Source: Atriophallophorus winterbourni
Taxonomy: Eukaryota > Platyhelminthes > Trematoda > Plagiorchiida > Microphallidae
Assembly (NCBI GenBank): GCA_013407085.1
Contig: JACCGJ010003176.1
Coordinates: 1-64,000 of the forward strand
Direction of reading: 5' to 3'
Length of the DNA: 64,000 bases
The translations under genes were made by a program, and so were the position numbers. Under the pieces are notes generated by a model that searched no databases, was not told the origin of the DNA, and worked only from the letters and a program-made list of their open reading frames with translations. Shown piece after piece: positions 36,401 through 44,782 of this stretch (position 1 is its first letter; the number at the start of each line of letters is the position of its first letter).

Positions 36401-39400
36401 ACTGTATTTCACTGGCTCATGTCTTAATTAAACGCGTTTCAGCGATAAACGTTTGCTTGCATTCATTTTACTTCTTTTTTGACAAACTCAACTTTACCGA
36501 TTCCGGAAGTAGTGATGCTACTTTCTTTCGCTCCTACTGCAATTGCATAATTGTTATCGTTTTTCAGATATGTGCTCGTGGATATCGAATGACAAAAGGG
36601 TATTACAAAGACCCTGAAAGTACATCGAAATTGCGTGATTCGGACGGGTTCATACATTTAGGCGATCTCGGTAGTTGGTCCTCGGTGAGTGTTTTCCCTT
36701 GTGTCCAGCCAAATCATTGAATACCCGTTGTATTGCCTTTTTCTTTACCTGCTTCAACTTTGATGACCGTAAATGTTATGAACAACCCTAATTCGTGCAT
36801 TAAACATGTGATCATTGGACCTTTTCCCGGATGGTTGCAGCCAGAGTATGATCGCAGTTGATGGAACGGGTTGTGTTTTGAGCTGATTGGACTGCACAAA
36901 GTGAAGCGAATTGCATACTATGCGACTTTGAAAATGAGGGTCACCATGATTAACTGGAGGCAGTTTTAAAGCGTTATAAATCAGTCGAAAAACGTGTTTG
37001 GATAGAACACTCTGAAGTGCTTTTACTGCAAAATTCATAACCACTACAATTCGAGGAAAAAACGTTCATAGATGCATATTAAATGGAGAGAAAAAAGACG
37101 GACGGGTATCAATCGACAACAATGTCATACTTATAAATTTAGATTAGTTTGTTTCTAGTGAACTGCTTAATCAGACTACGTAATCATTGTAGATGTCACT
37201 TGAACTTCGCATTTGATAGCCGCACTTCAAATGCGTATCGTTTCCCAGTAGCGCCCGCTATATCATTACTATCATCAGCGAAAGTCATACATTGTTAACA
37301 CGTATCGTTGCATGACTCGCATACAATGTCCACTTAACTATGCTGTCCTAAGTAAAGGGGACTGATACATTATGCTCAACTGTAAGGGTAAAGTCTTTAG
37401 ACACTGGATTGAGTCGTCTGCGCTTTTAGCACATACAAACTGAAATCAATTCGTGTGAGTGATTAGAGCGATATCAGTAAGCCAGATTTTTGCGGCTTTC
37501 ACTGAGATGTGCCATATAAAGTTTTCTTCATCAATACGATTGGTAAACGCACAAGTTCACTCTCGCACACCAATTATATGTTTGTGACCTAAACCTGGCG
37601 GAAGAAATCTGTTTTCAGCTTTCCATGCGATGTAATAGTTCCGCAGCATCGAGTAGTGCATCTGTATGGCACGATTCCACGGAAAACTTTAGTACGTATC
37701 TCATCGTTGCGCATAGTTGGCACCAGCTAATTTTGAAATAATTCGAAACGTGATGTACGCGAATGTTTTTGCCCATACAACTCCGCCAGTCGATCTGTGG
37801 ATTTATAGATGCTGCCCTTGCATCTCGGTGCTTGTGCTTTCTGGCCTTCGAGTGGACCTATATTACGAACTTTGAGTGCCTTCACTCTTTAAACGGCGTT
37901 CTGGCCTTATATTCGGTTATGCAGTCAACGTGTCGAAATCGCGTGTTTCCGATTCGAGTTTTACTTTTTTGGTTCTCATACGTGATATTTCAGGACAAAA
38001 TTTCATCTTCAGTCACTCATCCCTCATTAGGAGGAATCTCAACAACAAGTTAGATCGGGCAATATTTGAATCGTTTGTTTCTTTTTCATTGTTTGTTACT
38101 TTTTGTGAATTTATAGTATGTGTGCGGGTCAGTATTTTGTTTGTTTTTGGTCTTGACCATTGTTATAGCCCGTAAACATCTTGGTCGATTTAGTGTCGCA
38201 TTCTTTGCTGAATCACTATTATCCGCGATGTTTGTGCACCAACGTGTGTTTTAGGAATATGCGAGCGCAACCATTCGTGTGCATTAGGGAAGCGGAACGC
38301 TGTATTCTATGAGGATGTCCGTGCAGCTTCGGAACAAGAATGGTATATACCAGTGGATGGCTCCCTGCTGAGCTCTCTGAAGCAATGCATATAACCGAAC
38401 TATAGGATGCACAATAACCAACGTGTATTTCTCCGCATCTTCATACCGATGTCTTATTAGTACGAAAATGTGGAGAGCAAGACGAAGACCGTTTCCGGAG
38501 AGTGTTGATTGCCGTGGTGGTCCGGAAAAACTACTCATTAACTCTCAAAAACTCACTCAAAACTACTCGCATTGACTCACAATGTGAGATGCCGGCGACA
38601 CAATGAAGTTTGCAAACTTTCCCACAAACTTCTTGTTTTTTAGAAGTAGATGCTTTGTGCGAATTGCGTGCACCGCTCCAATCCAGCTACTGTATACCTA
38701 ACTTCATTGTTGTGGGTATGGTATGATATGAAAACACAAGCCTGATCCAGGCAAAGTGCCGCACAGCCAGAGACTGCACGTGGGCTAAAATACTGTCAGG
38801 TTGCCCAGGCCTAGACAGATATGAACGGGGACATAGAAATGGTACTGAGACTCCCATGTTTCAGCATGTAGCACACTACCGGTAGCATTGTTGTGGAGGA
38901 TAGGATTGCATTTGTAATGGACATACAAGTTTTTCTATCCAGGGATGGTTCAGTCCACTTGGGAACGTAGATAAAGCAAGTACAAGTGTATCATTGATAT
39001 GCTACAATAGATTATTTGCGTTTAACGAATTTTTTTACGGGTAGAGTACAAATTTTTTACAGCATTGTGGTTTTACCAGACGGGATATTGGTTTTGCTTG
39101 TGTCAGTGGGCTATCTGGCTCACAAAAAAATCTATGATTGCTACACGAGGGTTCTTATACGTTTTGAACAGATTGATTTTGTTGTTTTCAACGCCCGCCG
39201 TTGCCATTTCATAGCGTCGGTCTTGTACGCTCATCTTCTCAGCGACAGATTTCACGAAACAGATATTATTCGGGGCGAGATAGCCACACAATTTTTTGAA
39301 TATTACATCGACAACGAACTCGGACTTAAATGCATCTCGAATTTAGGCTGGTATGGTATGAAAGCACAAGCCTGATCCAGGCAAAGTGCTGCACAGTCAG

Positions 39401-41549
39401 AGACTGCACGTGGGCTAAGATACTATCAGGTTGCCCAGGCCTAAACAGATATGACGGGGGAAATATAAATTTAGGCTACACCTCTTTATCCGTTAAGTTT
39501 AATATTGTGGTTTTTGACGGTTTTTACATACCGAATCCTTTGCATTGAATTCATAATACATTTTAATGAGGTGATGTGTAAAACATGGTCTTATCATTAT
39601 CCTTTGCTCTATTATTCGAACGTTGCGCCCACTACTAACTGCACCAGTTTTGCGGTCACAATTATCTCACTTTTGCCACCTGATATACGTGACACTTTTC
39701 ACAACCCACCCCAGTTTTCCGAACCAAGTCAGCGGGATTTGCCTCTGAAATTTTACGGAGTTCACTTTTAGAGATCCGAAACTTTTTTCTAATTTAAATG
39801 AATCGGTTTATCAATCCTCGGTTTGTGGTTTTCCGATGGTTCACCATTGTTTTGGACAAATGTTGAGCACCGCATGGCTTTTATGCGGTGCAGACTCTGA
39901 CTGTGCGGCACTTAGCCTGGATCAGACTTGTGCTTCCATACCATATAGTGCGCAGCTAATTGTATGCGTGAATGGCTTGATTCTGTTGATACCATCTCTG
40001 ATGAAATAGTAGTCTGCAGAAAGCATTACATGCGTTGAATTCCGACTTTGTATTCATTCGATTTTTGAATTTGTTTGTTTCGGTACTTCACACTTGATCA
40101 CTAGTTTTCACCGGAATTCTGCATCCGTTCTACTCCATTCTTTTCAACCTGGCCAGTTTAAGTGAAAAACGCCCGTTTTTTAGTTGTTAGTTTTTCATTT
40201 TCATTGGAAAATCCATTGGTTTTACTTAAAACGATCTAGAATAAAACTCTTGATACACGACTTAATTTTATACATGCTACTGTTGATTTCACGACTTTTA
40301 AACCGGTAACCGAAGTTGTGCTCTGCTCTGATTTGGCATAGGTAAATCAACTAATAATGAACCTGGGTAGAATAAACTTGTTGATTTTTTAATAATTGCA
40401 CAGACCATTTTACTTGTTGGTTGCATTTCCACACCAATAACACTAGGTTCCGTCTAACTATGATTAGCATTTGTTGCTTGTACTTGTAAGTTTTTGTTCT
40501 GCAAGCAACCTCCTGCGCTATCTGATATACACCTTTTTTTAATTGCGATAAAGTTTTTGTATGTAAGGAGACTTGTACGTTCTCCTTTTGTAGACCGGAG
40601 CGCTTGTCATCAAAGATCGCTGTAAAAACATGTTCAAACTGGCGCAGGGTGAGTACATCGCTCCGGAGAAGGTCGAGGATGTGTACCATTGTTGTCCCTT
40701 GATTGTCAACGCCCTACTCGATGGCATGTGCACGGAAACATTCGCCGTGGTCGTGGTGTATCCGGATTTCACCAGACTCCGGTCCGAGTTGAGCAAACAT
40801 GCACCGTTATCCGGGTTGAAAAAAGAAGTCGATGAAAAGCTGTGTGCTAATCTTGCTGTTAGGAAATTCGTGCTCAATGAGATGGATCAATTAGCCAGGG
40901 AACATGGTTTAATTTCCTTAGAAAGGGTGGGTTTTGTTTTGTGGAATTATTTTACGATTCAATTGATGTGACTTTGAGAACGACTATTTGACTGCTAATG
41001 CTGCCCCAAACATTTACTTCCTAAAATCATATTCTTAAAGGATTGGCGTGTGGAGTCCTATGATACAGCGCACATTGGAGCAAAAAAATCGGATAACTTA
41101 ATGATAACAACTTGTTTGACTAGTACAGTAAGTGAACCAAACGGCGACAATCTCGGATCAATTTTCTCAGCCACGTTCTTAAAAATAACACAGTTACTGA
41201 CAGCGGAATAATCTGACTTTCGCACTACAGGAGCAGCTAATTTGCTGGTTTTTAAATTTCAGGTGGGGTATTGGGTGGTCTGTTTTCTTTGTGGTAAAGA
41301 AAGAGTTATAATTGTAATCTTAGATAAAATTCAGGTAACAGGATTGATGGTTACATTAATTTCGCGTTCACTCATTGATGTCTCATTGTACCTAAATTTT
41401 TGCAGGCCAAATCGATTTACCTCACACCAGAACCTTTTACCATTGCAAACGGTCTCCTCACCCCAACTTTGAAAGTTGCCCGCTATCGTGCTCGAATGAC
41501 GTTCAAAACAAAGATTGCTGAGATGTATCAAATGGGTCCCATTATTTGA
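18394..41549 (+). CDS. ACSL: Long-chain acyl-CoA synthetase (ACSL1/5/6 type), 14 exons seen, 5' end missing
   Basis: The enzyme activates long-chain fatty acids to acyl-CoA with ATP through an acyl-adenylate, usually at ER or outer mitochondrial membranes. Fourteen segments with GT and AG borders and consistent phases give about 602 codons ending at TGA 41547-41549: 18394-18461, 18495-18599, 20977-21076, 23567-23739, 24301-24333, 26090-26141, 27517-27596, 31497-31565, 31652-31869, 34648-34798, 35293-35457, 36568-36684, 40594-40926, 41406-41549. Visible motifs, numbered from the first residue seen, are the P-loop YTSGSTGIPKG (172-182), YSYLPLAH (213-220), YGATE (355-359), GDLG (437-440), DRCKNMFKLAQGEYIAPEK (452-470) and the C-terminal lysine in NGLLTPTLK (578). 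FKLAQGEYIAPEK points to the ACSL1/5/6 group rather than ACSL3/4. Family members have about 700 residues, so roughly 100 N-terminal residues, including any membrane anchor, are missing. No stop interrupts the exons; the gene looks functional. Confidence 0.95.
18495..18599 (+). CDS. ACSL: ACSL exon b
   Basis: Encodes VDRDVQHFGSSLI to FVGIYSKNSLA (35 codons, phase 0 on both sides), the family's F.GI...NR/S segment. Donor GTAAGTG. Confidence 0.93.
18979..19130 (+). repeat. SINE-1 fragment in ACSL intron 2
   Basis: Contains the TCTGTCTAGGCC..GGCAACCTGGCAG body of SINE-1. The normal 3' block is replaced from about 19131 by a different sequence that ends in an (ACAT)n run. Confidence 0.65.
19131..19300 (+). 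repeat. Retroelement tail with 18-bp palindrome, stem-loop and (ACAT)n end
   Basis: A perfect 18-bp palindrome (CTTTCGAAGCTTCGAAAG, 19140-19157) precedes CTGATGA (19166-19172), a 6-bp stem GTCATC/GATGAC and GAAA. An (ACAT)n run at 19274-19297 closes it. The layout recalls the 3' end of a Penelope-like element but no matching stem I or III was found for a hammerhead. Confidence 0.45.
19446..19487 (-). ncRNA. Hammerhead ribozyme, best preserved copy of the retrozyme-like family
   Basis: On the minus strand the 42-nt motif reads: stem I 5' half CUCCAC, core CUGAUGA, stem II GGC with loop AAACA and GCC (flanked by a C-A mismatch), core GAAA, minimal stem III CC/GG closed by the A-U pair, GUA with cut after A, and stem I 3' half GUGGAG. 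All core bases of a type I hammerhead are present. Such a short palindromic stem III normally works as a dimer, which fits a tandem-repeat transcript. Confidence 0.8.
19683..19722 (-). ncRNA. Degenerate hammerhead motif (locus 2, second inverted copy)
   Basis: CUGAUGA and stem I 3' half GUGGAG persist, but the stem I 5' complement, stem III and stem II have changes and a deletion. It lies 235 bp from the intact copy. Confidence 0.55.
19968..20007 (+). ncRNA. Degenerate hammerhead motif (locus 2, plus copy)
   Basis: Stem I halves CUCCAC and GUGGAG match, but the core has lost one base (CGAUGA in place of CUGAUGA) and stem III is shortened. Inactive by inspection. Confidence 0.55.
20206..20400 (+). 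repeat. SINE-1 copy in ACSL intron 2
   Basis: Head GCGGATGTGCAATC near 20206, body with TTGGCAACCTAAC, and the 3' block TGGATCAGGCTTGTG followed by an ACAC-rich tail. The 85 bp that follow the tail are found again at 22102-22192 without the SINE. Confidence 0.7.
20474..20976. other. ACSL intron 2 remainder, nothing recognised
   Basis: AT-rich sequence with no open frame of note; ends with the TTTCAG acceptor of exon c. Confidence 0.5.
20977..21076 (+). CDS. ACSL: ACSL exon c
   Basis: Encodes WVVTQLACSAYSYVYVPLYETLG, the highly conserved block that in other ACSLs reads W...E.AC...S...VPLYDTLG. Acceptor CATTTCAG, donor GTAAGT, ends in phase 1. Confidence 0.95.
21077..23566. other. ACSL intron 3
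   Basis: Apart from the duplicated 90-bp block at 22102-22192 and an RTE family D 3' scrap at 23026-23060, no element is recognised. A 115-codon frame at 22997-23344 has no known domain and overlaps the scrap. Confidence 0.5.
23567..23739 (+). CDS. ACSL: ACSL exon d
   Basis: Encodes TQLKVLVCNQTKEAVTVL to VSIFSFDEFL. The split Thr codon and 173-bp length restore phase 0. Acceptor TTACTTCAG, donor GTGAGT. Confidence 0.93.
23925..24110 (+). repeat. SINE-1 copy in ACSL intron 4
   Basis: Carries GAGCTGCATGCTGAAAC, the AGCCCACGTGCAGTCTCTGA body and the GGATCAGACTTGTGC 3' block with a CATACCAT tail. Confidence 0.75.
24301..24333 (+). CDS. ACSL: ACSL exon e, 33-nt micro-exon
   Basis: Eleven codons, DLGGSVLKPML, correspond to the short DLG..N..KP link before the P-loop in animal ACSLs. 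Acceptor CATTGCAG and donor GTAAGT are good. It keeps the frame between exons d and f. Confidence 0.85.
24775..25108 (+). repeat. Outer SINE-1 copy (5'-truncated) with perfect 12-bp target duplication
   Basis: The copy starts TGTCTAGGCCTGGGC, is split by a second SINE-1, and ends GCTTGTGCTTTCTTA. CCTAACAGCACC flanks it at 24763-24774 and 25109-25120. Confidence 0.85.
24837..25067 (+). repeat. Inner full-length SINE-1 copy, 231 bp, with perfect 12-bp target duplication
   Basis: ACTGTGCTGCAC at 24825-24836 and 25068-25079 brackets it, which fixes the element ends: GGATGTGCAATCGTGCAG at the 5' end and GCTTGTGCTTTCATACATAT at the 3' end. No clear tRNA-like A and B boxes were seen, so the head type is unknown. 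Confidence 0.87.
25200..25560 (-). repeat. Fragment of SR2-like RTE 5' region
   Basis: Read on the minus strand it resembles the 5' region of the SR2-like family (compare 14040-14260): shared CTTTCTGTCAA..TTCC and GCTTTGTGAGAAAA-type segments. The 147-codon frame here has no known domain. Confidence 0.5.
25561..26089. other. ACSL intron 5 remainder, nothing recognised
   Basis: No domain-bearing frame or repeat structure seen; ends with the TTTTCCAG acceptor of exon f. Confidence 0.5.
26090..26141 (+). CDS. ACSL: ACSL exon f (first half of the P-loop)
   Basis: Encodes PAKPDDLCTLCYTSGST plus the first base of a Gly codon; this is the ATP/AMP-binding motif interrupted by an intron after GST. 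Acceptor TTTTCCAG, donor GTTAGT. Confidence 0.95.
26430..26545 (+). repeat. RTE family A 5' region scrap in ACSL intron 6
   Basis: GGTCAAAGGCTTTG, TTAATTGTTCTCCT and GGCTTGAGCGACCTA match, in opposite orientation, the block at 33750-33830. Confidence 0.55.
26546..27516. other. ACSL intron 6 remainder, nothing recognised
   Basis: Short open frames only (up to 97 codons at 26912-27205), with no domain and no splice context that would fit the gene. Confidence 0.45.
27517..27596 (+). CDS. ACSL: ACSL exon g (second half of the P-loop)
   Basis: Completes the motif with G-IPKGVMLTQRQLAGVAKS and continues MLDLVEGK. Acceptor CTACACAG, donor GTCAGT, phase 0 out. Confidence 0.95.
27828..28010 (-). repeat. 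Old, diverged copy of the retrozyme-like repeat
   Basis: On the minus strand the order of family landmarks is kept (a CTGATGA core near 27853-27859, CAGTGGCATACAAG, CACTGTTTCAAG and ATCTTACTG). The ribozyme is too changed to fold. It lies in ACSL intron 7. Confidence 0.6.
28570..29340 (+). pseudogene. RTE family A endonuclease remnant
   Basis: Blocks in order are VDVCCFSKPR, AVVGVVLNERAEFAPLDWIPVDSRLCAVRL, FVVAAYAPTN, then after a stop at 28976-28978 SDIVVLAGDMNAHVGRL with the metal-binding GD.N motif, and NFRHSKRHCSTW. The terminal SDHALVCAKL is in another frame near 29315. It is an AP-type endonuclease that nicks target DNA in active relatives. Confidence 0.85.
29463..30465 (+). pseudogene. 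RTE family A linker and N-terminal RT
   Basis: The 29463-29855 frame is the linker (RSMERWAEHF at the end). After a stop the RT restarts, and 30201-30447 holds GFHAGRGC, EQHHAFCRPTIVAFFDIRAAFDSIDR with the first catalytic Asp and ESVWNCLLRHA. The palm with the second Asp pair and the thumb are missing. Confidence 0.85.
30466..30616 (+). repeat. SINE-2 copy joined to the truncated RTE
   Basis: AAACTACAAAAACAAGCTGC opens the unit and ATGATAATGATGATG closes it. It matches the SINE-2 at 11852-12000 along its length. No clear target duplication is visible, so it may have replaced the RTE 3' part by template switching. Confidence 0.75.
30617..31496. other. ACSL intron 7 remainder, nothing recognised
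   Basis: AT-rich DNA with no supported feature; ends with the TTTTCAG acceptor of exon h. Confidence 0.5.
31497..31565 (+). CDS. ACSL: ACSL exon h
   Basis: Encodes FFNHVSVHYSYLPLAHIYEQ and AVL, the family's SYLPLAH.(F/Y)E block. It is followed by an 86-bp intron. Confidence 0.95.
31652..31869 (+). CDS. ACSL: ACSL exon i
   Basis: Encodes AFVFLGGARAAFTTSG, LLDDLQDVRPTFLAAVPRVL and a basic stretch to LQA plus two bases of Arg. The donor GTTTGT at 31870 is weak but is the only one that joins in phase with exon j. Confidence 0.9.
31940..32345 (-). pseudogene. RTE-like family D C-terminal fragment
   Basis: On the minus strand LSKAGPQSVF, LQRQCHLRG, DVLYSG, RPSGRPRLR and VLDIDPTN correspond to LSKAGLQSMF, LRWLGHVYRM, DLLYGE, GRTRLRYK and ALGIDPASWEEL of the copy at 56310-56700. 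It ends in a (CAA)n run at about 31940. It sits in ACSL intron 9. Confidence 0.8.
32346..33744. other. ACSL intron 9, nothing recognised
   Basis: No open frame above 60 codons and no repeat from the families seen elsewhere in the window. Confidence 0.5.
33745..34010 (-). repeat. RTE family A 5' region, inverted
   Basis: Reverse complement of the block at 28077-28330 (CCACAAGGCAG, GCTCAATGGGTCATAGAGGT, CCAGTCTCAGCGCG in common). It lacks the coding part. Confidence 0.7.
34011..34647. other. ACSL intron 9 remainder, nothing recognised
   Basis: A 63-codon and a 66-codon open frame carry no domain; ends with the AATTTCAG acceptor of exon j. Confidence 0.5.
34648..34798 (+). CDS. ACSL: ACSL exon j
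   Basis: Encodes GNFENSGLVDHLLFSRVRKMFG, then VCAGAPLVEEISRFIRAALSCP, the family's G.R....GAAP.....FLRA.LGC block. Acceptor AATTTCAG, donor GTACGTG. Confidence 0.94.
34799..35292. other. ACSL intron 10
   Basis: AT-rich intron of 494 bp with no inserted element seen; pyrimidine-rich tract CCTTTGTTTTTACCCCC before the acceptor. Confidence 0.6.
35293..35457 (+). CDS. ACSL: ACSL exon k
   Basis: Encodes VLESYGATETSGPVTIS to AQDGLGE. YGATE is the adenylate-forming core motif A5. Acceptor CTTTTCAAG, donor GTAAGT. Confidence 0.95.
35670..35693. repeat. (CATA)n microsatellite
   Basis: A run of CATA units in ACSL intron 11. Such runs also form the tails of SINE-1 copies, so it may be the remains of one. 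Confidence 0.7.
35985..36092 (+). repeat. SINE-1 copy in ACSL intron 11
   Basis: Short 5'-truncated copy: GTGCTTGCCTGGACAACCTG, AGCCCACGTGTAGTCTCTGA and GGATCAAGCTTGTG, with a CATACCATACC tail. Confidence 0.75.
36568..36684 (+). CDS. ACSL: ACSL exon l
   Basis: Encodes ICARGYRMTKGYYKDPES to HLGDLGSWSS, including the ATP-ribose-binding Asp of GD.G and the first half of the long-chain FACS signature. Donor GTGAGT. Confidence 0.95.
36685..38704. other. ACSL intron 12, left part, nothing recognised
   Basis: Frames up to 121 codons are open by chance on both strands. None matches the missing ACSL parts, and exons l and m join in frame without one. Confidence 0.5.
38716..38885 (-). repeat. SINE-1 copy with perfect 11-bp target duplication
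   Basis: CATTGTTGTGG flanks the copy at 38705-38715 and 38886-38896. The 3' tail, GGTATGGTATGATATG on the plus strand, lies at the left. Confidence 0.87.
39350..39477 (-). repeat. SINE-1 copy with perfect 10-bp target duplication
   Basis: AATTTAGGCT flanks it at 39340-39349 and 39478-39487. It is 5'-truncated (128 bp). Confidence 0.87.
39887..39945 (+). repeat. SINE-1 3' fragment
   Basis: GACTGTGCGGCACTTAGCC and GGATCAGACTTGTGC with a CATACCATA tail. Confidence 0.7.
39946..40593. other. ACSL intron 12, right part, nothing recognised
   Basis: AT-rich DNA that ends with the CCTTTTGTAG acceptor of exon m. Confidence 0.5.
40594..40926 (+). CDS. ACSL: ACSL exon m
   Basis: Largest exon (111 codons). 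TGALVIKDRCKNMFKLAQ and GEYIAPEKVED complete the FACS signature, followed by the C-terminal subdomain to EHGLISLER. Acceptor TTTTGTAG; the GTGGGT donor at 40927 is chosen because ending in AGG keeps phase 0 into the last exon. Confidence 0.95.
41406..41549 (+). CDS. ACSL: ACSL terminal exon
   Basis: Encodes AKSIYLTPEPFTIANGLL, TPTLKVARYRARM and a C-terminus ending MGPII, then TGA. It contains the catalytic A10 lysine. Acceptor TTTTTGCAG. Confidence 0.95.
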   Translation, partial: AKSIYLTPEPFTIANGLLTPTLKVARYRARMTFKTKIAEMYQMGPII

Positions 41550-43879
41550 TCGGCTCCACGGGATCGGAGACGGCAGCGTCCTGTTTGTCCTGCTGAGCAG
41601 TGCGTTTTGTCAGCTCATCACTTGCGTGTTCCCGTTGGGGATCGATGTTATTTTTTATACTTGAAGTTGTTCATCATACGTTTTTTTATCTGGCTTGTCA
41701 TTTCCTATTTCAAATGTACTTTTCCAACCGGTAAGCGTCTTTTCTCCAACATTCTGCTGCTCAGGTATTGTAATCATCTTGGCAGCTTTGAATTACTAAT
41801 CATTTCTAAATTTCCTACTCGATGCCTATTGTGACTATTAGCGGCAATACTGCTCAATACACTCATTCTACAGTATACTCTCGTAAACATTCGCCAGTCA
41901 CTTCTTTTCATCATGTCGTTTCATAATGCGGCAAGGTATATGCGGGTTATGTTTCATACGACTTTGTTCCTTCGCACTAATCTTTAATTGGTACAGGTCA
42001 ACAGCCTTCTTCTCGGTTAATGCGTGATAAAAAGATTAGGGTATCTACTCAGGCGTCCTGGTAATTTGAGTCGTTTGCAACAATAACCAAAATCGTCTTC
42101 AAGCTGTTTTGACCGCTTTACTTTGCAAGCATTTCCCGTTTCGATGAAATAATTTTTATACACCCGATAGCCAGATGATGGTGTTTATGCCTGGCGTGAA
42201 ACAAAAGTCTGATAATGCATCAACATACGATAAATTGTAGCAACCTATACATCGGGCAAACAAAAGGTGTATATCACGTCATCACTTCCGCTCAACAGTC
42301 ACATTCGGATTTGTAGTCTGTTATTTGCGACCATTTTTGGCTAAATCAACCCTATTGGACTAAAATGTAACACATGCGGATGATTTTTTGTTTGGTGATC
42401 GGCCGTGCCAATCAAAGCAGAGCCTAAACGAAATTTCCCCGTATACATCTGAAACCGCATTACCTTGAGCTCTCTAAACTTTGCCACATTGGTTGTTGTT
42501 TTGCTTGCTATCAAAGATTTGATGGAAATTTTATGTCCGTTTTCGTTGAATAGTTTTTTATCGATATTTTTGAAGAAGCATTTCCGGGTTGTTCTAACGA
42601 GATTATTCTTCTGAGCTCGGTAAATGTAATCGCTTTATTAAACATTTGTCAGACATTCGATCTCTACTAAACAAATTCAAGTCTCACGTGCACGGTATCG
42701 TTTAATCATTTGTTGCAAACTAATATCCGAAATTAGTTCAAATGTTACATAACGTGAATTTTGTTGACTTCCCGATTGTACGAGAGAAACTTCTACATGC
42801 CACATGGAACAACAGTATTTACAGCCAATCTAGACGATGCGAACTGTTTCTACGAACTCTGTGTAACACTGGCATACAAGTATAACTTTGTTTATGTAGC
42901 CATAGTTTTTGAAATTGCGTCAAAAGCACGTATTTCTCCACAATTGTTGCTCTACAATTACGTTTCGGTAAACACAATACATCGAAAGATCTGTATGCCG
43001 TGAATATATTTTTCCCTAACTTCTGCTCAATGACCATGGTTTAGTTGCATCAAAACTAGGCCAGTTAACGTCTGCTGTGCTTGATATACTCTGATCACCG
43101 CGAATCGAGAATGCTGTTTTTGTTTTCGTTTTATTGAGAGTTGTAACACAATTGTACCGATACCACAAGGGACCAATTTTCCCTAATCCTTCCGAAAATT
43201 CTAAACCAATCAGTATGCTTACGTCCTTACGTATTCATATTGCTTTTGTGTGTCTGGCTCCCCTGATTGATTATTACGCAAGCCTGCGAGTTTCGTTCCG
43301 GAAAGTGTTAGAAATCACTGACCAATCTTGTTCCCAATTTTAAACGCCTTAGACCATATGCTATCAATTTTAAATAAACGTGTGTTCGTTTGCCAACTCG
43401 CGGATAGGTTCTGAAATTCGTGTCGCTGAAGATGCTAAACATATAATCAACACTGACTGCTTCAGCGAAATGGGACTTATTTCTCTTACTCGGTATCCAC
43501 TCACGAACGAATCATGAGTACGATAGCACGTGACCGTTAACTGCGTTTTTTCATGCCTTTCGATTTCTCCACACGTTTGCATCTGCTTGTTTTTTCTCAA
43601 AAGCATTCAGACAGTTGACCCGAATCCAGGTGCGTTCAAAACGTATCACCTCATATCGACCTATCTATTGAGTGCTACGAGCATTTTAACGTCCGATCTT
43701 GTGCCGAATACTTCATTATTCTTGTACATTCTGTCACCTTTTTCTTTGTCTGGCTACACTATTTTCGATTAGCTTTGTTGCCCTCACGCCTACAGTAAGC
43801 ATAAATAAGTTCATTTGAAACGTCTCAGATTTCCATCAATCAGTGATTTTATTTTGAACACCGTCGTTCATTATTCAAA
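41550..43879. other. ACSL 3' flank and likely 3' UTR; no other gene seen
   Basis: The 3' UTR must begin at 41550. Candidate poly(A) signals are ATTAAA at 42637-42642 and AATAAA at 43373-43378; neither can be proven from sequence. Short open frames (60-80 codons) have no domain. Confidence 0.45.
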
Positions 43880-43898
43880 CTATATTGAAGCGTATGAA

Positions 43899-43941
43899 TC
43901 GGTGACGTTTCGCATTTGACTCAGAAGCTTCGTCAGACCAA
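43899..43941 (-). ncRNA. Hammerhead ribozyme motif, left arm of the Penelope-like element
   Basis: On the minus strand: UUGGU, CUGACGA, a damaged stem II, GAAA, AC/GU stem III, GUC cut site and ACCGA, which pairs with UUGGU using one G-U pair. Only two pairs remain in stem II, so activity is doubtful. It has the same orientation as the GIY-YIG frame and lies 3' of it. Confidence 0.65.
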
Positions 43942-44235
43942 GGGTGTGAGTATGAACAGCGATCAAGCTTAAATTTCATTCACCTGGCCAATCCCGTGCT
44001 GGTTCAGAACTGCATAGGCCATGGTGGGTGCTGCGCTAATTAAGATAGGCGCGATCAATATCAACTGGCAACACCACCCCTACGTACCGTATAATCAATC
44101 CCTCAATTGTTTTCGTCTTGACAGGTGTGAATGACATCTGCTGACATATTAGCTTGATTGCGTAATCGGTGCACACTAGGGGTCACGCACGTTAATGTTT
44201 ATCCGCTGCAGAACCGGACGCCAGATTGTGGAGAT

Positions 44236-44297
44236 ATCAACTCTGACTGTGCGGCACTTTGCCTGGATCAGGCTTGTGCTTTCATACCATACCATAC
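44236..44297 (+). repeat. SINE-1 3' fragment inside the Penelope-like element
   Basis: CTCTGACTGTGCGGCAC, GGATCAGGCTTGTGC and a CATACCATACC tail; it must be younger than the Penelope insertion. Confidence 0.75.
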
Positions 44298-44403
44298 CTT
44301 ATTGACTGCATTCTTACCAGCATTTGTTATTTCAACCGCCTCAGTGTGAAGTCGTTTCATGTATGGTTTTATTCCCCGCCTTTTCACTTCTACGTTATCA
44401 AGA

Positions 44404-44712
44404 TCACCGCTGTTCAGCTAGTGCTGAATCTCTGATCAGTGATCGATATTCACTGGAATTGCATGGCTGCTTACCGATTTGTTTTTTGTGTTAAATTATC
44501 TTAGTACTGAGTTCTCTGGATGTTTGTCCGATATGTACTCCCGAGCAACCCTTACAGATGATTTTATATACGCAATTCGTCGCGCAGCCTGAAAGTGTTT
44601 TATCCTTGAGATGCGTTAATAAGGAATGGAGCGTTCTACCCCTTTTATACGTTACTCGTATACCCGCGCAGTTCTTAACCAGCTTTGGATTAGTCAGGTG
44701 AATGAAATTTAA
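44404..44712 (-). pseudogene. GIY-YIG endonuclease domain of a Penelope-like element
   Basis: On the minus strand from 44697: LTNPKLVKNCAGIRVTYKRG, RTLHSLLTHLKDKTLSGC, then NCVYKIICKGC (the GIY-like strand after the cysteine pair) and VHIGQTSRELSTKI (the YIG-like strand with the conserved Arg), followed by a stop at 44491-44493. In the next frame HKKQIGKQPCNSSEYRSLIR and DSALAEQR continue the domain to a stop at 44404-44406. The domain makes nicks for target-primed reverse transcription in active relatives. The frameshift and missing RT show a dead copy. Confidence 0.82.
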
Positions 44713-44739
44713 GCTTGATCTCTATTCGTACTGACACCC

Positions 44740-44782
44740 TTGGTCTGACGAAGCTTCTAAGTCAGAAGCGAAACGTTACCAA
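44740..44782 (+). ncRNA. Hammerhead ribozyme motif, right arm of the Penelope-like element
   Basis: Stem I UUGGU (44740-44744) with ACCAA (44778-44782); core CUGACGA (44745-44751); stem II GCUUC (44753-44757) with GAAGC (44765-44769) and loop UAAGUCA; GAAA (44770-44773); two-pair stem III AC/GU; cut after GUU (44777). One extra A (44752) lies between the core and stem II. It is on the strand opposite to the GIY-YIG frame. Confidence 0.75.
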
